Shown: in pieces, positions 38,801 to 50,478 of the stretch
Layout: each line of letters begins with the position of its first letter
How positions within the stretch are numbered: position 1 is the first letter of the stretch
Notes under the pieces: generated by a model
Seen by the model: the letters and a program-made list of their open reading frames with translations, nothing else
Database searches by the model: none
What the model was told of the DNA's origin: nothing
Assembly: GCA_024362935.1 (NCBI GenBank)
Contig: JANCRA010000012.1
Span: 4,340,001-4,404,000, forward strand
Source of the DNA: Setophaga petechia
Lineage: Eukaryota > Chordata > Aves > Passeriformes > Parulidae
Direction: 5' to 3'
Length of the DNA: 64,000 bases
Program-made: the position numbers and the translations under genes

Positions 38801-41800
38801 TAACATACATATAAATACTTTAAAAATAATTTTGGGAAGGTTCTATTTTCTCTTTATTTAATTTTTTGCAGTAGGAGGCTGAGGATAAAGAACTAACTCA
38901 GGTAATGCATAGAATGCAGTGTGCAAGAGCCTCACAGGAAGAACCGAGTACAGAGCCTCACTAACCTTACCTGGCATTTTGTGAGAGTTTCCCAGCGCAT
39001 TAAGAGTCACAATCCCCAAATTTTTAATTTGTTTGAGGTATTTTATTGAGGTTTTTTTCTGAGGTCAGGTGAAATTCTTAATTTAACCATGAGGTTAAAG
39101 CACCATGATCTCTTCAAAGAACTATTGCAATAATACTGACATGGAGGGGAAACTAGTCTTCAGATAAGCTATCATCTATGATGGGTGATACTTGCTTCAG
39201 CTCAGAAAGGAAATTAGGACAGTGAAAAATTCCAGGAAATGGAACAAAATCAGGTTTATACACACTTTTTTGATAAAGTATCCTGTTTTACTCCTTAAGG
39301 AGACTGTCTTTTTGTGCTTTTCTACTAAAAGAAGTAGAGAAGATCCAGTGTTAATGGCACTCAACATTTTTTTCTCTAACTTCCTAATATACAGGGAATC
39401 CCCACTCAGTTTCAGAACATATATTTAAAATACTAAAGTCGTGGTAGAGGGCCTGAGTTGCTGTATCAAAGAAAAAACCAGAAAGAAAAATAATTTATGT
39501 AAATATACATCATACTTTTGACAGTTGGCTAAGCAGAGTTCATATAATTCAGCTTCTGCTTGTGTTACAACTGATTTGAGTGCACTTGCCCAAAGCTCTC
39601 CTGATACGGTATGAACGTGTTAAAATTCCTGGTTTTCTTGTCCTTTCTGGGGGGAATAGAAAAATCCCAGATTTGGTTCCAGTGTAATTTTGGATCCATA
39701 TTTTTCCTTTCTAAGCACTCAGATCAAGCATATAGTGTATAAAGATTCTTTTCAAAAATTCAAAGCTTCAGATAATAGACTTTTGTAATAGGCTAAAGCT
39801 GCACTTCATAATATGTTTTAAGTACATGATGACTCTTAGCTAAGTCAGAATTTATATATACAGCTGCAACTGCACCTTGCTCAAGACTTTAACCATTTAG
39901 TGCTTAAGTTGGAATCCAGTGGTAAAATGAAGATGCATAGTCATAATTTAAATACTCCAGCCTTCCAAATTTTAAGCCAAACACCTAAGTCTTATTTCTA
40001 CCATGTGCATTAGGATAATTCTAGCAGAGCCTAAGGAATGTCTGAGGTAAGTATTATTAGCCCATGGGGTGAGAAGCTACAAATCACTGCTTTATACAAG
40101 AGCAGTATGTCCCTACACAATGCCACGGCAAGGTTTCCAACCAGGAGATATTAAGATACATTAGTTCTTGTATAAACAATATGTTGTTTAATCAGACAGT
40201 TCCAGCTTCTGCTGGGTATTTGTGTTGCACTGCATGTGTTTTTTTTATGTATAGTACAAATTCCAAGCCAGTCTGCTGCACAGGGGACAGCAGAATACCT
40301 GAATCATCTTGTGATTGTGTGTAGCTACAGCTTCCCCTGCATTCCCAGTAGTGTTTATGCCATGGATATTTGTTGATGCATTCTGTTTGGAGCACACTAA
40401 TTTGAGACAAACTTTGAAATGAAAGTTTAATCTTCTCATCTAGCTGTTGTTATTTTTTTTCTCCCCAGAATGGCTACAGTATAAAGCTGTATTCCGTAAG
40501 TGAAAGGACTTTGTTATTCAGGATGGAAGTTCTGAATTAGACAAGCAGGAAAGTTATTAGGAGCAGGATGGTTTCACATGGGAAAGCCTGAAGCTGTTGT
40601 CTGACTTTTGTTGTTATACTTTTTCTAAAGGAAAACCCGAGGACTTTTGGAGAAAAAAAGAGGTGAGGAAGTGTTGGGTGTTGGATTGGATGAAAGACAA
40701 AGGATGTTTATGCAATCAACTGAGGCTAGAGAGTAAATAAACACTGTTGCTTCAAGGCATGGGGACTGAAGAATATAAATATAAGAGTACTGTGGAAAAT
40801 AGAACAGTACTCTTAGAGGATATGGTACTGAAGATTAGTAGCCTCAGAAACGGCTTAGTTAAGAGGTTATCAAATTGTGGCTTTAATTCTATCTAAAAAT
40901 ACTAAAGATATCCATCCAATCAATCTAGTCTTCAATTTTTGCTATTTTCAGTTCAATATCTGATAGTCCTTTCCTTGGGAACTATGTTTTTGGGGCTGGT
41001 ACTGGAAGCTAGCTCTGCATAATCTGTGCACTACATTTTATTAATTGCATTTCTTCCAGAAATGGGGAAAAAAGCAGCAAAAAGATGAGCTATTTAGGAA
41101 AAGCACCAGCCTCACGACTTCCTGTGATCTGTTCTCCATGTAGGCATTTTGGCACCCACAGCTGTCATGTTACAGATGGAAGAGGATACATTCCTTACTA
41201 TTGCTTACCTATATTTGTTTCTGGATTTGCTGCTCAGGATTCTTTGTACCTTTCCAAACCTGCTGATGCTGTCTGTTTTCAAAATCTCCTCTGGTTTTGA
41301 AACCTCTACATTCCAAAAATTTATTACATTTTGAAAAGTAATGACTTTCATTCTTACATTCTGTTTAAAGGAATATTCTTTTACTTGTTTGAAATTGAAC
41401 TCCTACTGTTTTTATCAAGTACTCCCTGCTCTTGCACTGAGGAGTTTAGTCAATTTCATTTTGTATTTGTATTAGCCACTGACAACCTGAGTTTTATAAA
41501 CTTTGATCATATTTTTTTTCCATCTACTTTCCAAACTGGAGAGTCAGAAACTTTAGTCTCTCTTTGTAACACAGCTGTTTTATTGTTTTTAGCACATCAG
41601 CTGATCTCCAACATTGCTATATCCTCCCTGACATGCAGAGACCAGAGCAACACACCATTTGGGTTATGGACAGACACTTGTTGGTTTATATGACATAAAA
41701 ATTATACATTTGTCTTGGTCCCAATATTCTTCAAATATCATTTTGGCTGCCATTGCATACAGATCTAATAGTTTTGGTGAACTGTTGATGATCTCAATGG

Positions 41801-41930
41801 CTGTCTCTTGAATTGCAACTGCTACTTTTGTGGTCAGACATGGCTTTGTTTATTTTTCCCTAGATATAGTATTATTTTATATTACTCTACAGTGAAGATT
41901 ATCTAACACATCTTTCACAATATATTCATA
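35860..41930. other. AT-rich intergenic DNA, no gene recognised
   Basis: No exon, RNA gene or named transposon seen in about 6 kb. The words TGTTGTGGTTTAACCCTAG near 35903 resemble a terminal motif of an avian LTR, but nothing after it continues the match. T-rich runs occur at 37567-37575 and 38005-38025. Confidence 0.7.
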
Positions 41931-42376
41931 GGCCAACTTGGGAACTGTGGACAGAGAGATGGATGAGAACTGACTGAATGGCAGTCCCCAGAGGGTCATG
42001 ATCAAAGATATGAACAAGGAGTAGCTAGGGGTCTGTCACTAATGGTGACCCCCACGATTCAATATTGGACCAAGTACTGTTTAACTTATTCATCAATGAC
42101 TTGGAAGAAGGGGAAGATATCTCCTCACCAAGACTGCTGATGACAGCTGGGAGGAGTGGCCAATACCCCAGAGTGCTGTGCAGCCTGCCAGGAGGGCCTG
42201 GAGATTAGAGAGATGGACAGAGAACTGAAATTCACCAAAGGCAAATGCAGGGTTGTGCACTTGGGGAAGAATAAACTCATGTACCAGCACAGGCTTGGGG
42301 CTGGCCAGCTGGAAATCAGCACCATGGAGAAGGAGCTGGGGTCTTGGTGAACAACAGGCGCTCCATGAGCCAGCCA
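41931..42376 (+). mobile_element. CR1 LINE fragment (reverse-transcriptase 3' part)
   Basis: The sequence follows the last part of the CR1 ORF2 reverse transcriptase. GGCCAACTTGGGAAC is followed by AACTGACTGAATGGCAG, AATATTGGACCAAGTACTGT, TTCATCAATGACTTGGAAGA (the FINDLE-like peptide), AGACTGCTGATGACAG, GGGAGGAGTGGCCAATA, TTGTGCACTTGGGGAAGAAT and ATGTACCAGCACAGGCTTG. The frame is broken by several indels, so it is a dead copy. It is truncated at both ends and the usual 3' UTR is missing, which suggests internal loss after insertion. Confidence 0.9.
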
Positions 42377-45214
42377 GTTAAATCCTGCCTCAGGGAGCAT
42401 CCAGTCCTAGTCTGTGCTTACACTGTGCTTCACACAACATGAAGCCTGATTCTTGGCTGGACTGCAGGCACTCTTTTAATGGTAGTAAGTATTTAGGAAG
42501 ATGACTTGAATCATGAAAGTATGGCCCAAATTGTCAGCCTATATGATCTCTCTTTTCACTTACGGCACATCTTTAATGTGCTTATGTTTCAGTCTAGTGG
42601 CTTGACTGTACCACATGTAAACATGCCAACCTTGTTTTAAAACTAGCTTGCCTGGGGGCAGACAGCAGTTTAGCCATGACTGGGGCTTTCTGTGCACCTC
42701 ATGTGTGCCTTTCATATCTCTTGCAGCTGAATCCTTTGGTACCTGTGCCTGTCTCAACCAAAATTTACTACAAAATTTCTAGACAGAGGTGCAGAGTAGA
42801 CTACTGGAAAAATAAAATCCAGGTTTGCCATAATACATTTTTGTCTGTTCTTTAACTCTGTGGACGTTATTTTCATTCCTTTTGCATCTCAGTAAGGCTT
42901 TTAACATATGCTTGATACATAATTGAGAGCACTAAAGGCAATGGCTGCAATGCATATAATAGCTAACCTGGTATTACGTGCTGGGGCATTAATGTGCAAG
43001 AATATCTAGCACTAACAGTTATAGAAGGCAAGCAATCTTTGTTTTAGATAGAAATTGCAGTAAAATAATATAAGGGAAATGTTCCTTAAATAAAAGTTTT
43101 ATTAGTTTTACCAGCACTCCACATTTAAATACTGTAAGTGATAAATTTGGAAAAGACTTAATGTTTTTCTATTAAGCTGTTATGACTCCCTTCATCTTTT
43201 CACAATGTAACAGTTTGCAGACAGAATACTAAAGTCAACTGTGAATCATTGCTAATTCTGTTAACAGGATGATTAAAATGGCAAGAACATCTGCAAACAA
43301 CTGTTGCTAGTATTATTGTTGTGCCTGAAAGCTCTACTGTTACTAAAGATCTGTCAGTGCTTCCATTACTAAATCTGATTGTAATCCTCATTGGGTTTAA
43401 ACCTGGAATTCATATTCTCAGTCCAAAAGACAGTTTTTTGACAACATCTGGAATTAGCCACATTTTAGTTACAGAAAAATGAGAGATTCACAAACATTTG
43501 ACATTTTTTAAGATACATTGTATGTTCTTAAAGGTTTTTAATGCTCCTAAAATGATTCAAGTCGGAAGGTTTTTATGAGTATCATACATTCTTGGTTATC
43601 CTGAATAACAGAAAAATGTGACCATTTGAAATAACAAAATATATGAAGCATGTGCACATAGAGTCTGCAGATATTTACACCTGTACTTAATTACTTAAAC
43701 ATGAATACACCCTCCCTGTTGATTTAGTGAAGCTGTTCAAGCACAAAAATTTAAATGAACATGCAGATTTTTTTGGTGGTCAATAAATTGCCCTATTGCT
43801 CCTGCAGACCTTTATTTTAATCTCTCTGGAAGCCAAACTGTCTGCTAAGAATCATGCTTAATAGAGTCTGATTGCACACACTGATTAACCTCAGCAGACC
43901 CTGATTTCACTACCTAGATAACACTGATAATATAATTGGTTTTTATTTAATAGCCGACAGAAAGCCAGTGCAGAAGTCTATAAACAAAGTGGGGTCCTTT
44001 TTTGGATTACAGATTTGTATTTAATGGACTTTCCAGCATTAAGGCATGTGAATATTCTTTTGATACATGTCAGAACTGTCAGTTTCCCAAAAACATTTTT
44101 TATATATATGGAAATATCAGGCTTCCTTTCTTTCTTTGGAGCAAACAGGCCAAGAGCGTTCTTATTGGTTTTACTAATCTAGTTATGAAATGCTGGTCAC
44201 CTAAATTAAAAGACTGTATTTCCAGAGATTCCTAGCACATGAGCCAAAATAAGACTAGAAAAGAGAAAAGACAATAACTTTTCCATTTCATTATTGACAC
44301 TATGCAATAAACCATAGTTTTTTATAATTATTTTCAGCTAAATTGTCACATTCAGAGGCAAAGAATATCTTAATAAGCAACCCAAATATAAATATATGAA
44401 TTGTACTATGAAGCACTTTTTGTTAATAATAGGAGATAGAAGTCTCTTACCAATTTGAATTCATGTGCAGTTCTGCTGCAGATTTATTTTAAGAGTGAGG
44501 ATTTAAATGGATGAAAATTTGCATCCAATTCAAATGATAGCTGATATATACAGAAAATATAGAAAAACTATTCTAGTCTGATCAACACATTGGCATAATC
44601 CATAAGAGAGGGAAAAATATTGTCACTATGTAGTTTTAAGTCACTAACTCAATTTTATTTGCCATATTTTCAATATTCAGCCAAATGACCCTCAGCCTTT
44701 TTTTAAAATATAAGCAGCCATGAGTATTATTTTACAGGAGGAATGTAGCTAATCCCTCTGCTTGCAGTTATCATCTAATCCAGATTCTCCTCAACCCTAC
44801 ATACACTTCCTAGGAAGATGCTGAGCTTGCATACTTGTACTTTAAAGTATTAGAACAGCCTCCAGCACTGTCCCATAGTGAGGAATTTTGTCAAAATTGA
44901 AAAATTGAATCTTGTAATAGGCAGAATCATTCAAATAAATTTTATTCTAGGTAAAATTAGAAAACCTGCAGTGTTTTTTGCAGCTTTAGATTTTTTTGCT
45001 ATTTTGTGTTGCTCCAGAGACATGAATTTAAAATCACACCTAACAACAATTGAATTGGGTCAGACTTTCTTGTACGTTATATTTCAAGCGGTTTACCACT
45101 TTTCCTTCATGGGGTTAAGATGTATTATAATTGTGTGATCATGAATATTTTTCCATGTAATTTCTGGATCAAGTTTTGATAAAGTGTACTTTTGAAGTTT
45201 CCTCTTTACTCACC
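42377..45214. other. AT-rich intergenic DNA, no gene recognised
   Basis: No exon or named transposon recognised. The piece 43660-43990 is complex and rich in TAAT and TTAAT cores and is listed as a possible conserved element. Confidence 0.65.
43660..43990. promoter_or_regulatory. Possible conserved non-coding element
   Basis: This stretch has no simple repeats. It contains several TAAT/ATTA homeodomain cores (43688, 43726, 43815, 43883, 43934), a TGATTG/TGATTAACC pair and CAGACCCTGATTTCACTACC. Compositionally it resembles vertebrate developmental enhancers in gene deserts. Evidence is weak without an alignment. Confidence 0.2.
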
Positions 45215-45430
45215 TTTTTTTTTTTTTTATCTGAAATGGCTTTAATAAAGGTAAAGTTAGCGAGGAAAGAAGAAGCTGTAACCAATTTTTGATTCTTTTT
45301 AGCTACCACCATTTTCTTCACTGTTTCCAAATGGTGCTTGCATTCCAGAGCTTTCCTATGCATTGGTCCTTGTGCTTTGACCTTGGCTTCAAATGCTTCC
45401 AACCAGCCTTTGTGTAACTTGAAACAAGGA
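45215..45430 (-). pseudogene. Possible processed retrocopy fragment, source gene not recognised
   Basis: On the minus strand an open frame of about 65 codons (from roughly 45430 down to 45229) reads CFKLHKGWLEAFEAKV at its start, then a Lys-rich part with HHLETVKKMVVAKKN. It is followed by ATTAAA (complement of 45241-45246) and, about 12 bases later, a run of 14 A (complement of 45215-45228). A poly(A) signal at the right distance from a genomic A-run is the mark of an L1- or CR1-independent retrocopy of an mRNA 3' end. However, the frame runs into the A-run with no stop codon, so it may be open by chance inside a 3' UTR. I do not recognise the protein. Retrocopies are rare in birds because CR1 seldom copies poly(A) mRNA. 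Confidence 0.35.
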
Positions 45431-47530
45431 TTACAAGCGTATTACTAAAATTTTCATGGGCAAGCAGAAACACATTGATGATTCTGAAATCTAAGCACAA
45501 AAATTGTTAGGAATAATCCTCTCTACAATGAAAAAGGTCCCAGTGCTGTTTTTTTCTAATCTGCTTTCTTATTACCAGGACACACTGTAAGTAGTGTTGT
45601 GCAAACAGAATGAAAGTATTCAAAGAAATTCTGATTTAAATTATCTTACTTAATGCAACTGGGTCACTAAGCTCCTTGGCCTTCATTTTGTTACCAGTCA
45701 GTTGTAACGAGATGACTGCACAGCAGCTTTCTTATTTAATGTGGAAATTGGGATTTTTGGTCATTGCTCATATCACTAAATTTGCTCTTAAGTGTGAGGA
45801 GCTTGGTGTGGATCTTGTCACAATCCAGTTTTTTGCATTGGTGGTTGTTCCTCAGTGGAGCAGGAGTAAATGACTGCTATGCTTTCTGGTGCAGAGGAGA
45901 GCGTGGGCGGGCTAGAAAAAGGTAAAACCAGTTACTGAAATTTGAAGAATCCAGGATAAACCTGTGTTGTGACAACCCTACACAGTCTGGGTAGCATACT
46001 AAATATGGGCATCCTAGAAACTGAGTTTGATATCAAATAATTTCTATATGGTTTTGTTATTATTTTGTAGTCTGTCTGATTTTATTGATTTTTTTTAAAA
46101 ACTGAATTATTATTGTGGAAAATCTCTTCAATAATGGTGCACACTAGTTCAGTCTGTGATCAGGATACATTTACTGTTGTCAAACACTGCTTTTGGGATT
46201 TTGGAGGGAAAAGTGCTTTGCAAAGGTAGGCATTATTTAAATAGAACAAGTCTATTTTCTTTGTAACTACTTCCTTTCCCTGTGTAACTTTTAATTTCTG
46301 GGGTTTTTTTTGTTTTTTTTTTAATCAGACTTCAAGTCTGACACCAAACTATCAATACAAGGGTATTGTCAGAATTAGTACTGTATTGTCAGAAATGATT
46401 AGATAAATGTACTGAAAGTTTATGCAACTGATAGCTGAAGTTTTATACATATAATCCCCATTGCAACTAAATATAGACAAGTGTTTTATATTTACACACA
46501 TACTATATTATAACAAACTAAAACACACAAAATATGTTCATTTCTAAACAAATGCAAAATTATTTTTTGAAAAACAAGTAAAAAACTATTTAATATATTG
46601 TGTTATGGTATAAGTAGATAATCATCCTGACTCCCAATCTGAGCTAAGCAATTTTTCACTGCCTTTGAATATGACACTTGAAACAAGTAATAAGTGAATG
46701 ATTAAACCCAAAAAGAAATCTAAGCTTAAACTCATGCTGATCTATATAGAGAGTTAGGAGCCTTTATGCTTTGATGTTGCTTTAATCCACTTTTCTCCAG
46801 TTGTCAGATATAAAACATCACGGGGCACATCATGAGCTCATGTAATTTGTTATAGTGCTACTGAAAGTTAATGGAGCTGAAAGGCCAGCTGAAGGTCTGG
46901 CCCTATAACACTTCAGCTAATGTACACAAATCTGTAGAGCTGAGCTATTACAAGTCTCTTCCTCAGGAATGCCTTTCGCAAACACTTTCCCACTTGCGTT
47001 TACAACGGATACATCGCGTCAGATTTGAGGAAAAAGGGTGATGTCTTCTGCTAATTCACTACCATAGAACCAAATGAAACCTGAATTGCAAAGTGTAGAA
47101 GGTCAACTTCTCCTATGCCTATTCTGGCATTCACAGTGCTCCAATTTATCTCATTTAGCAAACAGTAAGAAGCCAGCTTCAACTTGCAATGAAGTTTCAT
47201 AGTCCTAGCAATGGGAGTTGGGCAATAGCTTGTAACGAATCACTACCTGCTGCCGTACCACTGCTTTTTCATGAGTTAGAGACTGCGTCACTGCCTCCAG
47301 GACACTGAAGACAACAGGAATTCAAAATCCATTTTAAACTGGACTGACAAAGAATCATGTATAAGTCAGCTTTCTGAAGAAAGCTGGTCTTGTATCTGCT
47401 AATGTAACTAGGAGTGTTGTCTTTTCCCTAAAAATATACTTGCTGTACTATTAGCAGACATAATTTTCTTGTATTTCATTAAATGAAATACTGAGGCCAA
47501 CAGTGTGAGGCTCCACTAAGCCATGTGCCT
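45431..47530. other. Intergenic DNA, no gene recognised
   Basis: No exon confirmed. A short frame at 45676-45873 (+) is open but shows no family features. A cluster of five CpGs at 46975-47022 stands out in otherwise CpG-poor DNA. A small relic of an old repeat is listed at 46857-46912. Confidence 0.6.
46857..46912. repeat. Possible relic of a very old amniote repeat
   Basis: The words CTACTGAAAGTTAATGGAGC and CCAGCTGAAGGTCTGGCCC resemble a motif (...TCAATGGAGC...CCAGCTGAGGATCTGGCCC...) that is very abundant in turtle and crocodilian genomes. The match covers about 55 bases with several differences; orientation is not known. Confidence 0.4.
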
Positions 47531-48268
47531 GATCCTGCATTTCTGTCACAAGAAATGTAGACAGGGCCACCAGCTGGGGGAAAGCAGCCCAGCAGAAAAT
47601 GACCTGGGGTGCAGATTGATAGCAGCTGAACATTGGCTAGCACGAGTCCAGGTGGCCAAAAAGGGCAATGTCATCCTGGCCTGTGTCAGCAATTAGTGTG
47701 GCCAGCAGGACCAGGACAGTACTGGGCCCTGGTGAGACCACACCTCAAGTGCTGTGTTCACTTTGGGCTTCTCACTACAAGAAAAACCTCAAGGTGTTGG
47801 AGTGCGTCCAGAGAAGGGCAGCAGAGCTGGTGAAGGGTCTGGAGCGCAAGTCTGGTGAGCAGTGGCTGAGGGAGCTGGGGGTGTTTAGCCTGGAGGAAAG
47901 GAGGCTCAGGACAGAGCTTGTACTGCTCTCTCCAAGAACCTGAAAGGAGCCTGAAGCCAGGAGGGGACTGGTCTCTTAGGCAACCAGCAACAGGACAAGA
48001 GGATATGGCCTCAAGAGGGGGGCTCAGGTTGGACATCAGGAACAATTTCTTTGCTGGAAGGGTTGTCAGGCACTGGAATGGGCTGCCCAGGGAGGTGGTA
48101 GAGTCACTATCCCTGTGACTCGATTCAAGAGTACATGCATCATAATTCAAGAAATAACAGGACCTTAGTGCCTGTTGACAAGATAACAGGTAGTGATCAC
48201 TCTAAGGCTGGACTGGATGATCCTGGAGGTCTCTTCTCTTCTCCATCTTGTTTCTGTGATTCTGTGAT
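47531..48268 (+). mobile_element. CR1 LINE, 3' part with terminus and an internal gap
   Basis: This is a well-preserved CR1 3' region. Landmarks include AGGTGGCCAAAAAGGGCAAT, GTGTGGCCAGCAGGACCAGG, GGTGAGACCACACCTCAAGT, GTCCAGAGAAGGGCAGCAGA, GAGGAAAGGAGGCTCAGGAC, TTGGACATCAGGAACAATTT, GTTGTCAGGCACTGGAATGG and the end GACTGGATGATCCTGGAGGT followed by TTCTGTGATTCTGTGAT. From about 48112 to 48203 the usual sequence is replaced by about 90 bases I do not recognise. Frames over this copy are CR1-derived and broken, so no protein is expected. The 5' end is truncated as usual. Confidence 0.95.
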
Positions 48269-50478
48269 ATTTTAAACTCAGGAACCTTAGATTGCCAACA
48301 TGTCTGAAATAATATAATCTGTGGGTATACTCTTTGCACCCCTTCCCTCCTGCTTTGCAGGACATTTGGGTGAGTCACAAGTACTGTGGTTCATAATTTC
48401 ACCATTAGGACCTGATCTTTGAAGTCCAGCTTCATCAACGTACAAGCGTGTTTTCACTTTGACAGGAACATAGCTCCTGAACTTCATATGTGCTCTTTAA
48501 TGAAAAGAAATGTTTCCATTGAGATTGTAACTTGATTTAGAAATTAATTTTTGATGAGATTATAACTAGTAAATAGAAATTGAATTTTTTTATGAATAGT
48601 GCTTCTGAAGACCATTAAAACTTTAATTACACAAATTTAGCATCATGATTGAACATAGTCATACTAGCAAAGGGTTGAGTAAGGTTGTTTGGTCCATGTC
48701 CCATGTTCATTATCTTTAAATACACATGATGTTTATGATGGTGAAACAGGAAAAAAGAGCCAAACTCAAGTGTTGTGTATGTCTTGTTTCTCAGCAGCTC
48801 TCAATATTTTACAGAGAGAATAACATCTTGATAATTAAATTGCTTCCACATCTGTGCAATGGTGTCAGCAGGATATTGCCATATTGCATATGTTTAACAA
48901 ATTACACATAATTTGTCTTTATATTTTCATTATGGAAATTGCATTCATATTATTCAACAAGAAGTACCACCATGTAAGAATGAGACAAGGAAATGAAATA
49001 ATGAAACTGATTTTGAATATGTGCAAGGTACATGCTTTTTAACAAAGACAATAAAAATCCTGCTTTGGCAAGTTACAAGAGAAATAAACAAAGCTGACAT
49101 TCTGACTAAACTTATTAATGAAAAAATTATTTACTTTTGTACTGTTGGAAATGTTTATAGCATTAAAAGATAGAAAAGAAAATGCAGTCCAAGGGGAATG
49201 CAAAACTTCAAGGTTTGATGAGGAGTGAGACTTGATGGAACAGCAGTGAATATGCCACAGAGCTTAGGGGCATAATTTGAGTGACTTGAAATTGCAGGTT
49301 AAATTTAATTGTGATTGTTATCAATTGTTTAGTGAAAACTGTTTTTTGATAAGTAAACCTCTATGGGTTTTTTGGATGGGGAAGAGAAGTAAACAAACCA
49401 TCCCAAGAATAATTTCAAACAGTGATTGGTTAGAAAAAATATGGAAAATAGTCTCTCCTCCTCTGTGTGATGTAATAAAACTGTTTTTCTTTCAAGTAGC
49501 TTTAGTCAATACCCCATGTCTGTAACAAAGAAAGAGATTTTAATTTTTTTATGTTGCTCAAAACTAACAAAGTACACAGAGCTGATACCTAGAGGTAAGG
49601 ACAACAACACCTTAGAATACAGTTCCTTATAGATTAAGGCAGGTTGCTCTGTTTAAATATTTGCATGACTGCATGCTCTTAATTCTTATTCTATCAATTT
49701 GCATCCAATTTAGAGTGGTGCCTCAGGTGCTCATTGATTTCTGTTCTCTGTTACCAGTCTCCTTTCTTTCTGGCACTAAATACAAACAGAACATAAAAAA
49801 TGAAGTGTTCCCTGCAGCTTTTCCTAGTAAATAATTTTATTACTTGGCATTAATCTAGACTTTTAATTAGAGAAGAAGTATACTGATGAAGGCATCTCTC
49901 TCTTCATACAGCAAAAGATGAGTAGATACCACAAAGAACAGAAGCTAAATTTGGGGGATAGAGAGGAATATCTCTGATTTCTGTGAACATGCATATACTT
50001 CTGCTGACAGGCTCTAGGCAGCAACACAGCTTGACAGCAGACGAGGACAGGTTCTGGTCTCAACAAGGGCACCTACTCAATGGTCAGCACTCAGAAAGGG
50101 AACAGGATTGTAAGGCCCTTTGGAGAATATGGCTTAGCATGAGGTGGAGTCTTCAGGAGTTATGGTCTCTGCACTTAAGTCTCTAATGCCCCTCTTGGAA
50201 ACACCCTTGCTCTCTCCTCTTTTAGGAAAACTATTATCCATAGAAAATTACAGGTTTTCCTCATTAAGTGAACTTTTTTGATCTTTGGAAAGCCCCAGTA
50301 AATTAACCTTCCTTTAATTTTACACTTAGGAAAATTGTTCATGAACCATAAAAGAGATAATCAGGACTTAGCTAATGGTGATGCCTTTTCCTATTTTATG
50401 GTCATGGGCCTATGTTATAAACAAAAATCTAACAATTTTTTTTTGTGAAAAAAGGGCTGCAAAACCAGTCAAACAAGT
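48269..50478. other. AT-rich intergenic DNA, no gene recognised
   Basis: No exon or named transposon seen between the CR1 copy and the long LTR. Confidence 0.65.

Noticed and set aside
47668..47943. Plus-strand frame with KVLECVQRRAAELVKGLE-like sequence
   Set aside because: This is the well-known chance translation of the CR1 3' region, not a host gene.
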